From: Proteles cristata cristata
Lineage: Eukaryota; Chordata; Mammalia; Carnivora; Hyaenidae
Length of the DNA: 64,000 nucleotides
NCBI GenBank assembly: GCA_017311185.1
Contig: JAESUZ010003375.1
Coordinates: 310,001-374,000, forward strand
Direction of reading: 5' to 3'
Program-made: the position numbers and the translations under genes
The notes under the pieces: generated by a model
What the model was told of the DNA's origin: nothing
Databases searched by the model: none
Seen by the model: the letters and a program-made list of their open reading frames with translations, nothing else
Shown: piece after piece, positions 47,515 to 60,025 of the stretch
Layout of the letters: the number at the start of each line of letters is the position of its first letter
Numbering within the stretch: the stretch's first letter is position 1

Positions 47515-47960
47515 TTTATAGAACAGCACACATGAGTACACTTTGTGGATAATATCATGTTAATGGAACTAGATGAGCAAGAAGTCACAAATATGTTAGA
47601 AGTTTTGATTAAATACATGACCTACAGAGGATAGGAGACAGACCTTATGAAGAATCAGGGTCCAATACATTAGTAAAGTTTTGAGGGGCTCAATCACCTG
47701 TGTCATGATCTTGCAGCTCATTAAGTTCCTACAATGCTGTTGCACCTCACACCTAAGAGGATTTTGGTGTGATGTAAGCTAAGAAGATAGCACATTTGAG
47801 TCTGTGGCAGAATATCCCACTGGTGGGAATAGTTCTCTGACCTTTAGTAGATGGCATGAGTCCACCAAACTGGAGTGGGATCCAGGAGAGAAAGTTGCTC
47901 TGCAGTAAATCCAAGCTGCTATGAAAGCCGTTCTACAACTTGGGCGTCCAACCAAATAGT
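47515..47960 (+). pseudogene. ERVL pol fragment: polymerase active site and connection region
   Basis: In the frame of 47542-47553 the conserved Tyr-x-Asp-Asp box of reverse transcriptase reads Phe-Val-Asp-Asn, so the second catalytic Asp is lost. The downstream order fits ERVL pol: EQEVTNMLEVLIKYM, stops, then frame shifts to LWQNIPLVGIVL (about 47800) and LEWDPGEKVALQ (47870-47905), with TAA at 47906-47908. It is inactive many times over. Confidence 0.65.
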
Positions 47961-49103
47961 AGTCACGTGAAACTACTATTTTCATATTTCTACATGGTCC
48001 AGGTTAAAGTAAAGGATGATTTAAAGGATGATTGAATAACAACACTAAAGATAGGTATCCCCCAGAGCCATTTGTTTATATTCCAAAGTGGTGGGGAAAA
48101 AAAGCTAGAGCAACTTCTTCTCCTCCCTGGAGAAGGTTTGTTTATTTCTCAGAGAAAAAGTCTCTTCTGGAGAGGAAGAAGGCAGCTGTGTCATGATTTC
48201 AGAGTTCCTCTTTTCCAGTGCAAGTAATATCTGGCCCTCATTGTGTTGCTCAAGGGGGACTTAGGGTCCTGCTAAGATGCTTGGTGAATAAATTGCCTTA
48301 TCTAGAGACCTGGAGTTTCTGTTAGTAGCTAGATTGGTAAAAGAGAAGAGCTAACTGATTAACTTCAAAGTAGAATAACACTGCAAATCCTTCATAGTTT
48401 CAGACTTGAAAATGTGATCCATCATTTGGGGTGGGGAAAAATATATGTTTATGCAATTTCTGACAATTCCTTTTTGAAATTTAACACCATAAATCCTTAG
48501 GGTTTTGGAACTAGAGAATGCTACCTACCTACAGCAGAGAATTAACCACCATTAACAAAACACAGTTTCTGGGTTGCTTTTTGCCCCAACAGAGATTCAG
48601 ATTGTATATCTGACTGGTATGAGCCATGGAAGAGCATATAATTCTAGCAAGGAAAGAGACGATTAAGTCTAAAGTGCCAGTGAAGAGCACAGAGTGGGCA
48701 GATGCTGCCTCTCAACCTCTAGAGATAAGAGAGAACATGCAGCTATACTGGAAAGGAGAGGTTACTCAAGGTCTTCTAGGGAAAACAAGATTTTCTTTAA
48801 ATCCAAAATATGCACAAAGAGTTTTATACAGAGTTTTGGAATCTTGAGTCTATTACTAGTGGAACTGGAGATTCAGCAAAGAAGGAGTATAGAAGGAATA
48901 GAAGAAGGTATATGGGTCAAGAAACAGAAACATACAATGGTATTGACATGAGAATTAGACAAAGCACTACTTACCCAAGAGTCTACACTTAAGGGGTGGT
49001 TGAAAAAAATAAGAATGGGAAGCAGGTTGATCTGAGGTGCAACATCAGTGCATGATAGTGAATGACAGGCATTTGGTCAATGACATATTGACCATTCATT
49101 TTA

Positions 49104-49900
49104 TGTGTCATCTTGACTGACCTAAGGGATGCCCAGAGAGCTGGTAAAACATTATTTCTGGGAGTTTCTGTGAGAATGTTTTCAGAATAGATTGGCATTT
49201 GAATCAGACTGAGTAAAGAAGACACACCCTCTCCAAAGTGGTCTGGCATTATCCAATCCTTTGAGGTCCTGAAAAAGAATAAAAAAGGCTAAGGAAGAGT
49301 AAATTCTTGTTCTCTTTTGTTGAGCTGGAACATCCATCTTCCCCTGTCATCAGACATTGAAAATAATGGTTCTTTGGCCTTCAGACTCTGGGACTTACAC
49401 CAACAGTCCTGTGGCCTTCAGGCCTCTGCCCTCAGACAGGGAGTCTACACCATTGAGGACCCTGGTTCTCTGGCCGGTGAGCTCAGTCAGAATTATACCA
49501 CCAGCTTTCCTGGTCCTCCAGCTTGCTGATGACAGACTATGGGATTTCTCATTCTCCATAACAGAGATAATAAATAAAAATCCCTTCTCATAATCTCCAC
49601 AAAAAATATTCTATAATGGGGCGCCTGGGTGGCTTAGTCAGTTAAGCATCCGACTTTCACTTAGGTCATGATCTCGTGATTCGTGGGTTCGAGCCCCATA
49701 CTGGGCTCTGTGCTGACTGTAAGCTCAGAGCCTGGAGCCTATTTCAGAGTCTGTATCTCCCTCTCTCTTTGACCCTCCACGGCTCACGCTGTCTCTCTCT
49801 CTCTCTCCTAGAAATAAAATTAAAAATATTATAAAAAATATTTTATATTAACTATATATACCCTATCAGTTCTATTCCTCTGGAACCCTAACTAATACAG
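49104..49900 (+). mobile_element. MLT1-type (MaLR) LTR, split by a SINE
   Basis: Starts TGTCATCTTGACTGACCTAAG and continues with GGATGCCCAGAGAGCTGGTA, GAATCAGACTGAGTAAAGAAG and GGGACTTACACCAACAGTCC. AATAAATAAA at 49569-49578 is the viral poly(A) signal. Its end, GGAACCCTAACTAATACAG, is after the SINE (49618-49832). The layout is that of the 3' LTR of the decayed provirus upstream. Confidence 0.85.
49618..49832 (+). mobile_element. SINEC (felid, young type) in the MLT1 LTR
   Basis: GGGGCGCCTGGGTGGCTTAGTC head, TGACTGTAAGCTCAGAGCC, CTAGAAATAAAATTAAAAAT tail. Nearly perfect duplication AAAAAATATT(C/T)TATA at 49601-49615 and 49833-49847. Confidence 0.95.
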
Positions 49901-50526
49901 TCAACTTGGGACTTAACAGTCACCAGGATGGAAGGCTGAGCATTAACGGCCTGACAATATAATGGGGCAAGTTTTAAATCACTGGTGACTGACAGCAGTG
50001 ACAAGGTCATTGGAGGGAGGCATTCCTCTTCTCGCTGAGATGGATAGGAACCCAGCTGCATATTCTTTTTGCCTAACCAAACTATTTTCAGAGAAAATTA
50101 ATGAAACTCTAGAAGACTGCCAGGCCCACAGTTTCCTTTTAAGACCAAATGATTGTCTTGGGCCAGTGTGAGAAAGGCAAACAAACCTCAAAACACAAGA
50201 CACTTTGCTAAAGTAATTATATTTAGGTGAAACTGCAGAGGCCAGTGCAGATGATAATGAAGCTAACCCAATGAGACTGTTGGGGAGGCCTGAGAGGTCA
50301 CACAAAAGGGCATAGAGAGGCCAATGTCAGTCGTACTCATGCTGTATTCTTGATGATACTATACTATTCTAGGTCTCCCTGAAGGCCATTCTGCCAGAAG
50401 ATTATGATGTCTGAGGATGGAGCATATGCTAATGCTCTCAACCCTATTTCCCCATGTGTCCACCCTCATTGTAAAGAAACTGGGTGGCATTTTTCTTACC
50501 AGTAAAATTAATTATGCCATAGAGCT
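49901..50526. other. intergenic sequence, nothing recognised
   Basis: Moderate GC. A 108-codon open stretch on the - strand (49979-50305) matches no family I know; its composition and lack of context suggest chance or old ERV sequence. Confidence 0.5.
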
Positions 50527-50755
50527 AATGTTTTTTGAGGGCTTAAAATATGTCAAACTCTGGGTGGTGTTTTTTTAAAGTTTTATCTTGTTTTGTACTT
50601 AAAGATTTGTTTGGTCCTATTATTAATCTTAATGTCTTGGAAAGGAAACCAAGGTACAGGAAGTTAAGTAAATAAATCACATAAATGGTAAATTGTGCAA
50701 CTTGTTTTCAAACTCAGGTAGGTGACCTCAGAGCCTGTGCATTGCAACCTCTAAT
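50527..50755 (-). mobile_element. MIR SINE, antisense
   Basis: MIR complement order: TTTTGAGGGCTTAAAATATG, GGAAAGGAAACCAAGGTACAG, GAAGTTAAGTAAATAAATCAC, CTTGTTTTCAAACTCAGGTA, AGAGCCTGTGCATTGCAACC. Confidence 0.75.
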
Positions 50756-52364
50756 CATGTTGCACTGTGTTTTTCCTTTCAGTGTTTATTTCCATTTTCA
50801 CTTGGGAATTTCTCTGTTAGGACAGCTGAATGTATCTAGTGCTGTTTGCTCTAATATTCTGTTTGCTCACCTGGAAATAAATAAAATGGCAAGATAGAGG
50901 TAACCAAAAGAAGATAACTTTGATTATCTTCTTCTGGTTAATGTGAATGGAGCCAATTCATTTAGAAGACAAATAATTTTTTGTTTGGAAGGGCAGAAAG
51001 TAGAGAACAATCAACTAACAGACTTCAAACCTATAAAATAGAGAACAGATCAAATGCCACCTGGAACACTTTTAGCCAAGTTCTAAAAACATGCAAGTCT
51101 ATTTTGGTATCATAGATGCGATACCCAAATTTTAATTCTAGATTTTATGTCCAATAAAAAATGGAACATTTATCACATATATATGTTTTTTCATATATCA
51201 ATTTCCATAAACTTTGTCAAATGTCATTTATATTTAGATCTCTAGGAATTAAGTGATTAGAGGACAGATTTACAAGTAGATTTTATCATGCATTAACTCC
51301 TCCTTCCCCATCCTTGAAACCCAGCCACTATTGTGAGGAATCTCAGCCTATAAGGAGCGGCCAAGTGTAAATGTTCCAGCTGCTAATCCCAGTTAAGGAG
51401 TGTGTACGACAAGGCTGACTGATAAATTAATAGGCACACACTCAGATGATACCAGTCCCCGGGCCACAAGGCTTTTCTCTGAGTGTAAAACCTATCTTCT
51501 CATCTTTCAGTTTTCTAATTAAATGTTACTCCGTCACAGAGGTTTTTTTTTTGAACTCTTATATTTACTTAAATCACCCTTTTATATGATCATAATACTT
51601 TGTGGATTCCCTCCATTATGAATATGGAATATAGGTATAGATCTATTTGTATAGTTATTCATCAAAAATTCTGTGCTCTCCACCTGCAAAGGGGTCAGGA
51701 GGTGGTTCTTTTTGGTTCGCCCTGTGTCCCTAGTGTTTTAATTTGAATCCTTAATAGACATTCAATACATATCTGTTATGTAAATCAATTGTTACTCCAA
51801 CGACTCCAATATTACGTCTAAGGAGCTGAGGCACCAATGTTCTGAGAATTCCTAGATCCTCAGAAAGACTATGGTGTTTGTTACCCTAGGAGATTGAGAG
51901 GGTGATGGTAGAACACTGAACAGCGCAGTTCTCCATTGTGCATTCCTATTTTAGTTAAGCACATGTTTGTTTTTTGTTACATAAATAAGGAACTCATCTG
52001 AGCAGATTTTATTGTAAATTCTGCTTCTTCCTTTGAAATATACAAACGATTTCTCTTAAAATGACCTTGCTTCTTTCTCTGCTGTGCTCTAACATCATTT
52101 ATCATTCAGATAATGAAGCTATGGTATAAAAAATGGAAAAAAAAAAAAGAGGGAGACAAATTTAATTGTAACTAAATGGATGATGAGCTGAGTGACCTAG
52201 ACCTGGATAGGTTTCAAATCTTCTTACATCTGTGGCTCTGCAAAGCTGTGAAAGCAGACTTCCTGATAGAAACAGATGCACGTATATATGCAGCTATATG
52301 TGTGGTACAACTTAATGCCATGTAAAGTAGTGATAAAGATCTTGGGGATCTTTCTCTGGGCAGC
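50756..52364. other. intergenic sequence, nothing recognised
   Basis: Unique DNA. The block 51300-51480 is GC-richer (TATAAGGAGCGGCCAAGTGT) and could be an old conserved non-coding piece, but nothing specific is seen. A-run at 52138-52149. Confidence 0.5.
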
Positions 52365-52515
52365 GTGTTATAGTAGAAAGAAGAAGGGCTGTGATATCAA
52401 CAGACCTTGAACCTGACTCTTTCACTCTCTAGCTGGGCCTCGTCTCCAAAGGGCCCTAAAATGGGAATTAAATGAAATAAAAGTATATGAAACATAGTAT
52501 ACATTAAGCTCTCCA
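52365..52515 (+). mobile_element. MIR SINE, sense, decayed
   Basis: GTGTTATAGTAGAAAGAAGAAG, TTGAACCTGACTCTTTCACTC, CTAGCTGGGCCTC, AAAATGGGAATTAAATGAAA keep MIR order with a gap in the centre. Confidence 0.65.
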
Positions 52516-52732
52516 AAATTTTAATTTTTTTGTCTGATAGATATTAAAGAATCAAATCTATAGCAAGCTGTATGTATCTTAACTAAATCAATATAAATAT
52601 TCTGGGTGTAATATTGTACTATAATTTTATAAGATGTTACCTTTGGAGGAAAATGAGTAAAGAGGAAATGGGATGGTTTTGTGCTGCTTACAACTCATGT
52701 GAATCCACTATTATTTTAAAACAGAAAGTTCA

Positions 52733-52964
52733 GGGGCACCTGGGTGGCTCAGTTGGTTAAGCATCCAACTTCGGCACAGGTCATGATCTCACCGTTTGTG
52801 GGTTTGAGACCTGTGTCACGCTCTGTGCTGACAGCTAGTTCAGAGCCTGGAGCCTGTCTTCGGATTCTGTATCTTCCTCTCTCTCTGACCCTCCCCTGCT
52901 CACACTGTCTCTATCTCTCTCTCAAAATAAATAAAACATTTAAAAGTTTTTAAAAAATAAAACA
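52733..52964 (+). mobile_element. SINEC (felid, older type)
   Basis: GGGGCACCTGGGTGGCTCAGTTGG head, TGCTGACAGCTAGTTCAGAGCC (an extra AGTT), CTCAAAATAAATAAAACATT tail. AAAGTTCA duplicated at 52725-52732 and 52965-52972. Confidence 0.93.
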
Positions 52965-53066
52965 AAAGTTCAATTTTTAAAAATCTGTAGTGAGAGGAAG
53001 GAGAACCTCAGTTCAATCAGTGCTATGGTTGAGAGAATCTTTAAAAGATTCCATTTTTGGTGCGGG

Positions 53067-53278
53067 GGGCACCTGGGTGGTTCAGCTAGTTAGGTGACCA
53101 ACTCTGGCTCAGATCATGGTCTTGCAGTTCCCAATTTTGAGCTCCATGTCGGGCTCTGTGCTGACAGCTCAGAGCCTGGCGCCTGCTTTGGATTCTATAT
53201 CTCCCCCTCTCTCTCCGCCCCTCCCCTGCTTATACTCTGTCTTTCTGTCTCTCTCTCAAAAACAAATAACAAAAAAAA
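53067..53278 (+). mobile_element. SINEC (felid, older type)
   Basis: GGGGGCACCTGGGTGGTTCAGC head, GTCGGGCTCTGTGCTGACAG, CTCTCTCAAAAACAAATAAC tail. ATTCCATTTTT / ATTCATTTTATT may be a decayed target duplication. Confidence 0.9.
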
Positions 53279-55339
53279 TTCATTTTATTTACCATTATTT
53301 TACATATGATATAAATGAGTCATTCCACAAGTGATGTAAGGAAGCTTAATACTGTTTTAAGTGACTTGGGTAACATGTAGATAGTTACTGATAGAGCCAG
53401 AAAAAAAAGTTATGTCCTAGTTCCCAGCTGGTTTTATTACCAAAATGTTAAGTAGATTTTTGAAGAGGAATCCTTGACACCTACATATTTTTTACTGTTC
53501 TAACTCTGGAGTTGCTGTATTTGTATCTACAGACTTTTATAGAGACAACTATTTATTTTTTCTGAACAACCTTTGTGATTCTTAATATAGAATTTCACAA
53601 AATTACCTCATGTTGTACTTTAAGAAAGACTCTTTTGGCAAATAACCTTGAAATCCTGGAAAGAAGTTTGAGTAACTAATTGGAACTAAAGATTTCTGAT
53701 GTCCATTTTCTATTGTTGTTTTTAGACAGAAACGCCTTTCAGCACTTATATGCATTGAGTCTTACTGTCTATGAAACAAGAATGATGCTATAGCTACTAA
53801 CATATCCATTCTCTTATTTGTTGAAATACGATGAATGGGAAAAATTCAACATTATAAATAGAACACACTGGATGTACTAATTTAAACACTTAATTTGAAA
53901 TATCATCCAGGGCTAAGAAGGGCTTTGTGTAGTATGTCTTGGCGTACCCCAGACATCCCCCCCTCTCAAAAGGCCCTACCTCTTTGTCTGTCTTTCTTCA
54001 ATATTGCCATTGTTTTTATTCCTATTGGTTACATCTAGATAGAAATATCTCAGAAAAGGGTGTTTTGTTAGTGCCAGTGTTTTACATTGCTACCCAAAAG
54101 GAGACTAGCTGAAACTAACATCCATCCTAAGGTTGTAAAACAGGATAATAAATTTTGTTGGAGGAAACATTAAACCATGCTAAGGAAGGGCTGGTCTTTA
54201 TGGACCACGATGATGGGACCTAATGCAGTAACACATTTTAGTTAAGGATAGAGGATGATGGAGGGCAGTAAATCAAAATGGGGAGAGAGAGATTGAAGAG
54301 GTTTTTGAGAAGGACATCTTAGAAATACATTCTACTATTATACTATTACTATTTATTATTACTAAATACATTATTACCATTTTCTGGTCATATATAGTAA
54401 AATAAAAGTCTTCACAAATGTTAGGTGTGAATCTTATTAAAAAGCATACTAAAATTATTAAAATTAACATGCAAAGTGATGGGATGGAGAGGTATAGGAT
54501 ATAAATGTTTTCCCACAAGAAAATATTCGTATGTATTAAAGGAGACTGTATATATATTTTTAATGCTTTATAACTGTAAGCTCTGACATTACAATGAAAT
54601 CTCTTTTTATCCACTAATCGACTTAGGGTTCCAGCTCAAATAATCTAAGTATACTCTTGAATTCTACAAAAAACAATTATTCACATTTCTTTTCCATTAT
54701 TTTGGCTGTCTATCAGAATAGCCCTACATAAGTGGGTATGTCACCCTGTGCTCTCAAGATAAGAATCAAGCTTAAAGCAAACAGCATAAATCACAGTCTG
54801 ACATGAATAACTACATAGTAGTTCATTCTGCTGCTCTTTTAGTATAGCTACCATCAAGCCATTGCTTAAATTCTATATGAATTTACTGTCTTCAACACTG
54901 CATTAGAAAAAATGAAAGCATTTTTTAACATTTTCTCTCAAGTATATACAATCCTTATTATTGAGAATTCCACCTCTAAATGAAACAATGTTTGAAGACA
55001 AATGATGAAAGACACTCATAATTTCTTAGCATATGTGGCAATGTTTACCTAATACCATTTCTCTGATATGGAGGAAATCTCTACTGTGGTGGAAAAAATA
55101 CTTAGTGCATTGCTTTCACTACTATTTGGTTTCTAAAAGCTCTTTTAAAAAAATCATAAATGGATTAAAACTCTAATGCTACAGAAAAGAAGCAAAACAT
55201 GATAGTCTTTGTTAAACTTTAACTCCACCTAAGGTTGACCATTAAATCATTATAAAAGTTTACTGGGTATCCTCAAAAGCCTATTTACTTCCAGTTATAA
55301 ATACCCACAAATCTTATACACAAGCACATTCATACACAC
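53279..55339. other. intergenic AT-rich sequence, nothing recognised
   Basis: Unique DNA; a patch of TAT/ATT triplets lies near 54330-54375. A 113-codon frame on the - strand (54273-54614) has AT-driven composition (Ile, Tyr, Leu rich) and no recognisable family. Confidence 0.6.
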
Positions 55340-57220
55340 GCACTATAGCATACTATTCATATTATTTTGTGACTTACTTTTTTACCCAATAGGCTATACA
55401 TATTAAATAAGTTGTTATCAGTGATATTTAGGGTATTTCCAATTGCTATTACAAACATAATGGGAAGAGTATCCTTTTATATATTTTTGTATATACATAA
55501 AATATGATTATGATAGTTTCTTAAAAAATAATGTACCTAATCCATTTTAACTTTTAAGATATTACCACATTTCTCTCCAAAGAAGCTAGAAAATATTTAC
55601 ACACCAACCAGTAGTGTCAACGAAGATCCATTTCCCACCACCTCGATTTAAATCTTATAAACCACTTTTGTCCAGTAGAATCTTCTATAATTATGGACAT
55701 TAGAATTTTCAGCAAATATAGATATGTCTTACATTCATGCTAATACAGTAGCCACTAATTATATATGGCTATTAAGCACTTAAAGTTTGGCTACCAAAAT
55801 TAAGGAATCAAATCTTAAGTTTCATTTAACTTATTTTAAATTTAAAAAGCCATATGTGGCTAGTGTCTACATATTGAACAGTGCAGTTATACACAAAACG
55901 AGATCTGATTTAATTTGTATTATCCTGTTTATTCACAAAGTTGAACATCTGACACACTTTTAAAGTGGTTTTTCACTTTAAATTATTTCTCTGATAAATT
56001 TTGTATACTTTACCATTTTTCTATTGTACTGTCCTCATCATGATTTGTAAGTAATATTTCTATTGTATGTTTATTTCTATTGGATATTTGTTAACATTTA
56101 ATCTACTATATAAATTGTAAATATTAGTTCCAAGTTTTTATTTATTGACATGTTTTGTAAACTAGGTACTATCATGAATTACACATTTTCTTTTCCAGTT
56201 TATTATCTCACTGGTAATGACTTGCATATATGAAAACAATTGTGTTTTGTATATTTATTTTCTATTTTGTCACATCATTTAACTGTGAGTATTTTTGGGT
56301 AATTTCATTAAAATTATTTTCTACTAACTTATTTTCTCATTTTACCTTTTCTTCCTCACTCCTCTCCCTCTTGGAACCCCATTTTGTGTACGGTGTCTCA
56401 CTTGTCTCTGTTTCTACTTATTTATTTCTTCTCTGTTTCTAGATTAGATTATCTCAAACGATCTATCTTAAATTCCACTTATTCTTTCTTCTGCCATTTC
56501 AAATCTTACATTGAGTCCCTCCAGTAATTTTTTTTATCAGTTATTGAGTGAAATATTTCTACTTAATTCTTTTTTTTGGTAATTCTATTTCTTTATTCTT
56601 GGTTTGGGATATAATTCTCATACTTTTCTCTGATTCTTTATATATGCTAAGCTTTAGTTATCAAAGATATTTGTAAGGCTGATTTATAATCTTTGTCTAC
56701 TAAGTCCCATGTCGGACTCTTCCTCAGAGGCAGTTCTATTGATTTGTTTCCTCCCTATATATGGTGGATACTTCTATTTTAATGAAAAGACATTTAAAGT
56801 AACTAATTTTGACACTCTGGAAATCAAATGAAAATCAGATGCCTTTCACTTTCCAGGGTTTGTTGCTATTGCTGTTTGTTAATGGTTGGTTTTCTTTGTA
56901 TGGCTTTCCTTTTGTTTGTGATTTTCCATATAATTAATCCCTATTCTATGCAACCACTTAAGCACTTGTTTTTTTAGTTTAGTCTCAAGCTAATGATTAG
57001 ACAGATTTTCTTAAATGTCTTGGAAACCTAAGTTTCATAGACTTTGTAAAGCTCTTTGTGTTAATGTTTTGGCACATCTTCAATACTCAAGTAGACAGTT
57101 TACAACTCTGCCTTAACCTTCAATATTGTTTATGCAGACCCAAAGTCAACCATAGGTGAGAGATTTGGGCCCTCTCAGCTGTTTCCTAGATGTGATCACA
57201 ATCCTGCACATGAGTGTGGC
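55340..57220 (-). mobile_element. very old L1 (L1M-type), antisense, in pieces
   Basis: The 3' part complement appears at 55400-55620 (TTCCAATTGCTATTACAAAC, TTTCTCTCCAAAGAAGC) and 55900-56150. The 5' part complement is at 56460-56800 (TTGAGTCCCTCCAGTAATTT, GGCTGATTTATAATCTTTGTC, AAGTCCCATGTCGGACTCTTCC), a stretch known from old L1 elements. A hAT-like element interrupts it. The right edge is a guess. Confidence 0.65.
55666..55887. mobile_element. hAT-type (Charlie-like) non-autonomous DNA transposon
   Basis: TGTCCAGTAGAATCTTCTAT start, TAGCCACTAATTATATATGG, TATTAAGCACTTAAAGTTTGG, then the inverted counterpart AGCCATATGTGGCTAGTGTC and TTGAACAGTGCAG. This layout is that of a common mammalian MER element of hAT type; I am not certain of its name. 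Confidence 0.65.
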
Positions 57221-58648
57221 CTTCTAAATTCTCAGGAGATGCAGCTAACTTTCATAACACAGAGAAACAGATGCAGAGAGTTGGACAGGAAAATATGTTC
57301 CAAATGAAAGAACAAAGCCACAGCAAGAGACTTAACCAAAATGGATAAAAGTAGTATGTCTGATAGAGAATTTAAAGTAAAGATCATAAAGATACTCACT
57401 GGACTTGAGGAAAGAATGGAGCACAACAGTAAGACCCTTAACAAAGAGATAAAGAAAGAAGTAATCAGAGATGAACACAATAATTAAAATTAAAAATGCA
57501 CTAAATAAATAGCAAGCTAGAGGAAGCAGAAGAATGAATCACTGACCTGGAGGATGAAGAATACAAAGTAATTAAGCTAAGCAGATGAAAGGAAAACATT
57601 ACACAAAATGGGAATAGACTTAGGGAACTCAGCAGCTCCATCAAATGTAATAACATTTGGATTATAGGTATCCCAGAAGAATAAAAGAGGGAACAGTGGC
57701 CAGAAAATTTATTTGAAGAAATAATAGCTGAAAACATTTCTAATCTGTAAAAGAAAACAGGTATCCAGATCCAAGAGGCACAGAAATACCCAAACAAAAT
57801 TAACCCAAGGGGGTCCACACCAAGATGCATAGTAAATAAAATGGCAGAAAGAGAATTTTGAAAGCAGCAAGAGAAAAGGACATAGTTATATACAAGGAAA
57901 GCCCCAAAAAGCTATCAGTGGATGTTTCAGCATAAACTAGTAGGTCAGACGGGGTTACCATGATATATTCAAAGTTCTCAATGGGAAAAATCTGCAGCCA
58001 AGAATACTCCATCTAACAATGCTATCATTCAGTTTAGAATGAGAAATAAAGAGTTTCTCAGGCAAACAAAAGCTGAAGGAATTCATGACCATGAAACCAT
58101 CCCTGCAAGAACTGTTAAAGAGGACTCTTTGAGTGGAAAGGAAACAAAAGCAGTAAAATAAGCTTACCTATAAAAAATCAGTCAAGGGATTCACAAAAAT
58201 TTTAAAAAATGTAAAATATGACATCATATACCTAAACTATAGGAGAAGGGAGGAATAAAGAACAGTTTCAAACTTAATACAGATTGCTATATGCAGAAGA
58301 TGTTATATACAAAGCTAAAGGTAACCACAAATCTAAAACCGGTAATAGATATGCAAAAAACAAAGAGAAAGAAACCCAACCCAAATGTTTTGCTAAAGCA
58401 AGTCAGCAAACTATGAAAGAGAGGAAGAGAAGAAAGGATTGGAGAAGAACTACAGAAGCAACTGCTAAACAAGTACCAAAATGGCAATAAATACGTATTT
58501 ATCAATAATTACTTTGAAAGTAAATGGACTAAATGCTCCAGTCAAAAGATATAGGGTGACGTAATGGATAAAAATACAAGACCCATCTATATGCTGCCTA
58601 CAAGAGACTCATTTCAGATCTAAAGACACATGCAGATTGAAAGTGAGG

Positions 58649-58867
58649 TGGGGCACTTAGATGGCTCAGTCGGTTAAACGTCCAACTTCAGTTCAGGTCA
58701 TGATCTCACAATTCATGGGTTTGAGCCCTGCTTCAGGCTCTGTGCTGACAGCTAGTCCAGAGCTTGAAGTCTGTCTTCAGATTCTGTGTCTCCCTCTCTC
58801 TCTGACCCTCCCCTGCTCATGCTGTGTCTATCTCTCTCTCAAAAATAAATAAAACATTGAAAAAAAA
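58649..58867 (+). mobile_element. SINEC (felid, older type) in L1-f
   Basis: GGGGCACTTAGATGGCTCAGTC head, TGCTGACAGCTAGTCCAGAGC, CAAAAATAAATAAAACATTG tail. Ten-base duplication GAAAGTGAGG (58639-58648, 58868-58877). Confidence 0.93.
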
Positions 58868-58949
58868 GAAAGTGAGGAGATGGAGAAATATTTATCATGC
58901 AAATGAATGTCAAAAGAAAGCAAGAGTAGCAATACTTAAATCAGACAAA

Positions 58950-59139
58950 ATAGATTTTATTTTGAGAGAGAGTGTGCATACGTGCGTGGGAGTGGAGAGG
59001 CAGAAGAGAGGGGAGAGAGAGAGAATCTTAAGCAGGATTCATGCCCAGTGCAGAGTCCAACATAGGGCTCAGTCTCACCACTGTGAGATCAGGACTGAAG
59101 CTGAAATCAAGAATCTGGAGCTTAACCATTTAGCTGCTC
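58950..59139 (-). mobile_element. SINEC (old), inverted, in L1-f
   Basis: ATTTTATTTTGAGAGAGAGTG start, GAGAGAGAGAGAATCTTAAG, CCACTGTGAGATCAGGAC, and end CATTTAGCTGCTCC. It lies between L1 bases that normally adjoin (AAAATAGATTTTA / AAGACTTTAAAACAAAG). Confidence 0.8.
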
Positions 59140-60025
59140 CAAGACTTTAAAACAAAGAATACAATAAGAGACAAAGAAGGACACTGTTTAATAATAAAGG
59201 GGATAATCCAACAAGAAGATATAAAAATTGTAAATATTTATACACCCAGCATGAAAGCACCCAAATACATTTTTAAAAAAGTTCATAATAAAAAGGAACT
59301 AATCTATAAGTAATAGAATAATAGTAGGAGACTTTAATACCACACTTATATCAATGGACAGAGCATCCAAACAAAAAATCAACAAGGGTACAATGGCTTT
59401 GAATGACATACTGGACTGATAGATTTAACAGATACATTCAGAAAATTCCACCCTAAGACAACAGAATAAACATAGTTTTCAAGTGTACAAGGAACATTCT
59501 TCAGAAAAGATCACATATTAGGTCTTGAAACAAGTCTCAACAAATTTAAAAAGATAGTAATCATACCATGCATCTTTTCTGATCACAATAAGTATGAAAC
59601 CAGGAATCAACTATAAGAAAAAAAATATGAAAAGAGCACAAATTCATGAAAGTTATAATAACATGTTACTAAACAATAAATAGGTCAATCATGAAATCAG
59701 AGAAGAAATAGAAAGCTTTATGGAAATAAATGAAAATACAATGGTCCAAAATCTTTGCAATGCAACAAAAGTGGTTCTAAGAGATAAGTTTATGACAATA
59801 CAGAGCTACCTCAAGAAACAAGAAAAATCTCAAACAACCTAACCTTACACTTAACGGAGCTAGAAAAACAACAAATAATACCTCAAAACAGCAGAAGGAA
59901 GGAAATAATAAAGATTAGACCAGAGGTAAATGATATGGAAAGTAAAAAGCAATAGAACAGATCAATGAAACCAGGAGCTGTTTCTTTGGAAAGATCAACA
60001 AAATTGATAAACCTCTAGTCAGACA

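Larger units (their letters stand above)
45000..49103 (+). mobile_element. decayed ERVL/MaLR endogenous retrovirus, internal region
   Basis: Short gag- and pol-like translations occur in order on the + strand. A gag-like stretch lies near 46319 (pattern HRVLWKQLIKHSFPRD). A reverse transcriptase active-site remnant is at 47542 (FVDN, then IMLMELDEQEV). The region after the polymerase core is at 47800-47960 (PLVGIVL in one frame, then LEWDPGEKVALQ, a stop, and IQAAMKAVLQLG). Frameshifts and stops break every part, so no protein can be made. An MLT1-type LTR follows directly. The left edge is a guess; no 5' LTR was found. A SINE inserted at 47006. Confidence 0.7.

Noticed and set aside
49979..50305. 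108-codon - strand frame near the MLT1 LTR
   Set aside because: No family recognised, no splice or promoter context; listed only as unassigned sequence.
51300..51480. GC-richer patch with TATAAGG, considered as a promoter
   Set aside because: No CpG cluster, no downstream exon or open frame; a lone TATA-like string is not enough.
54273..54614. 113-codon - strand frame
   Set aside because: AT-driven composition, no domain, and no supporting context; AT-rich intergenic DNA gives such frames by chance.
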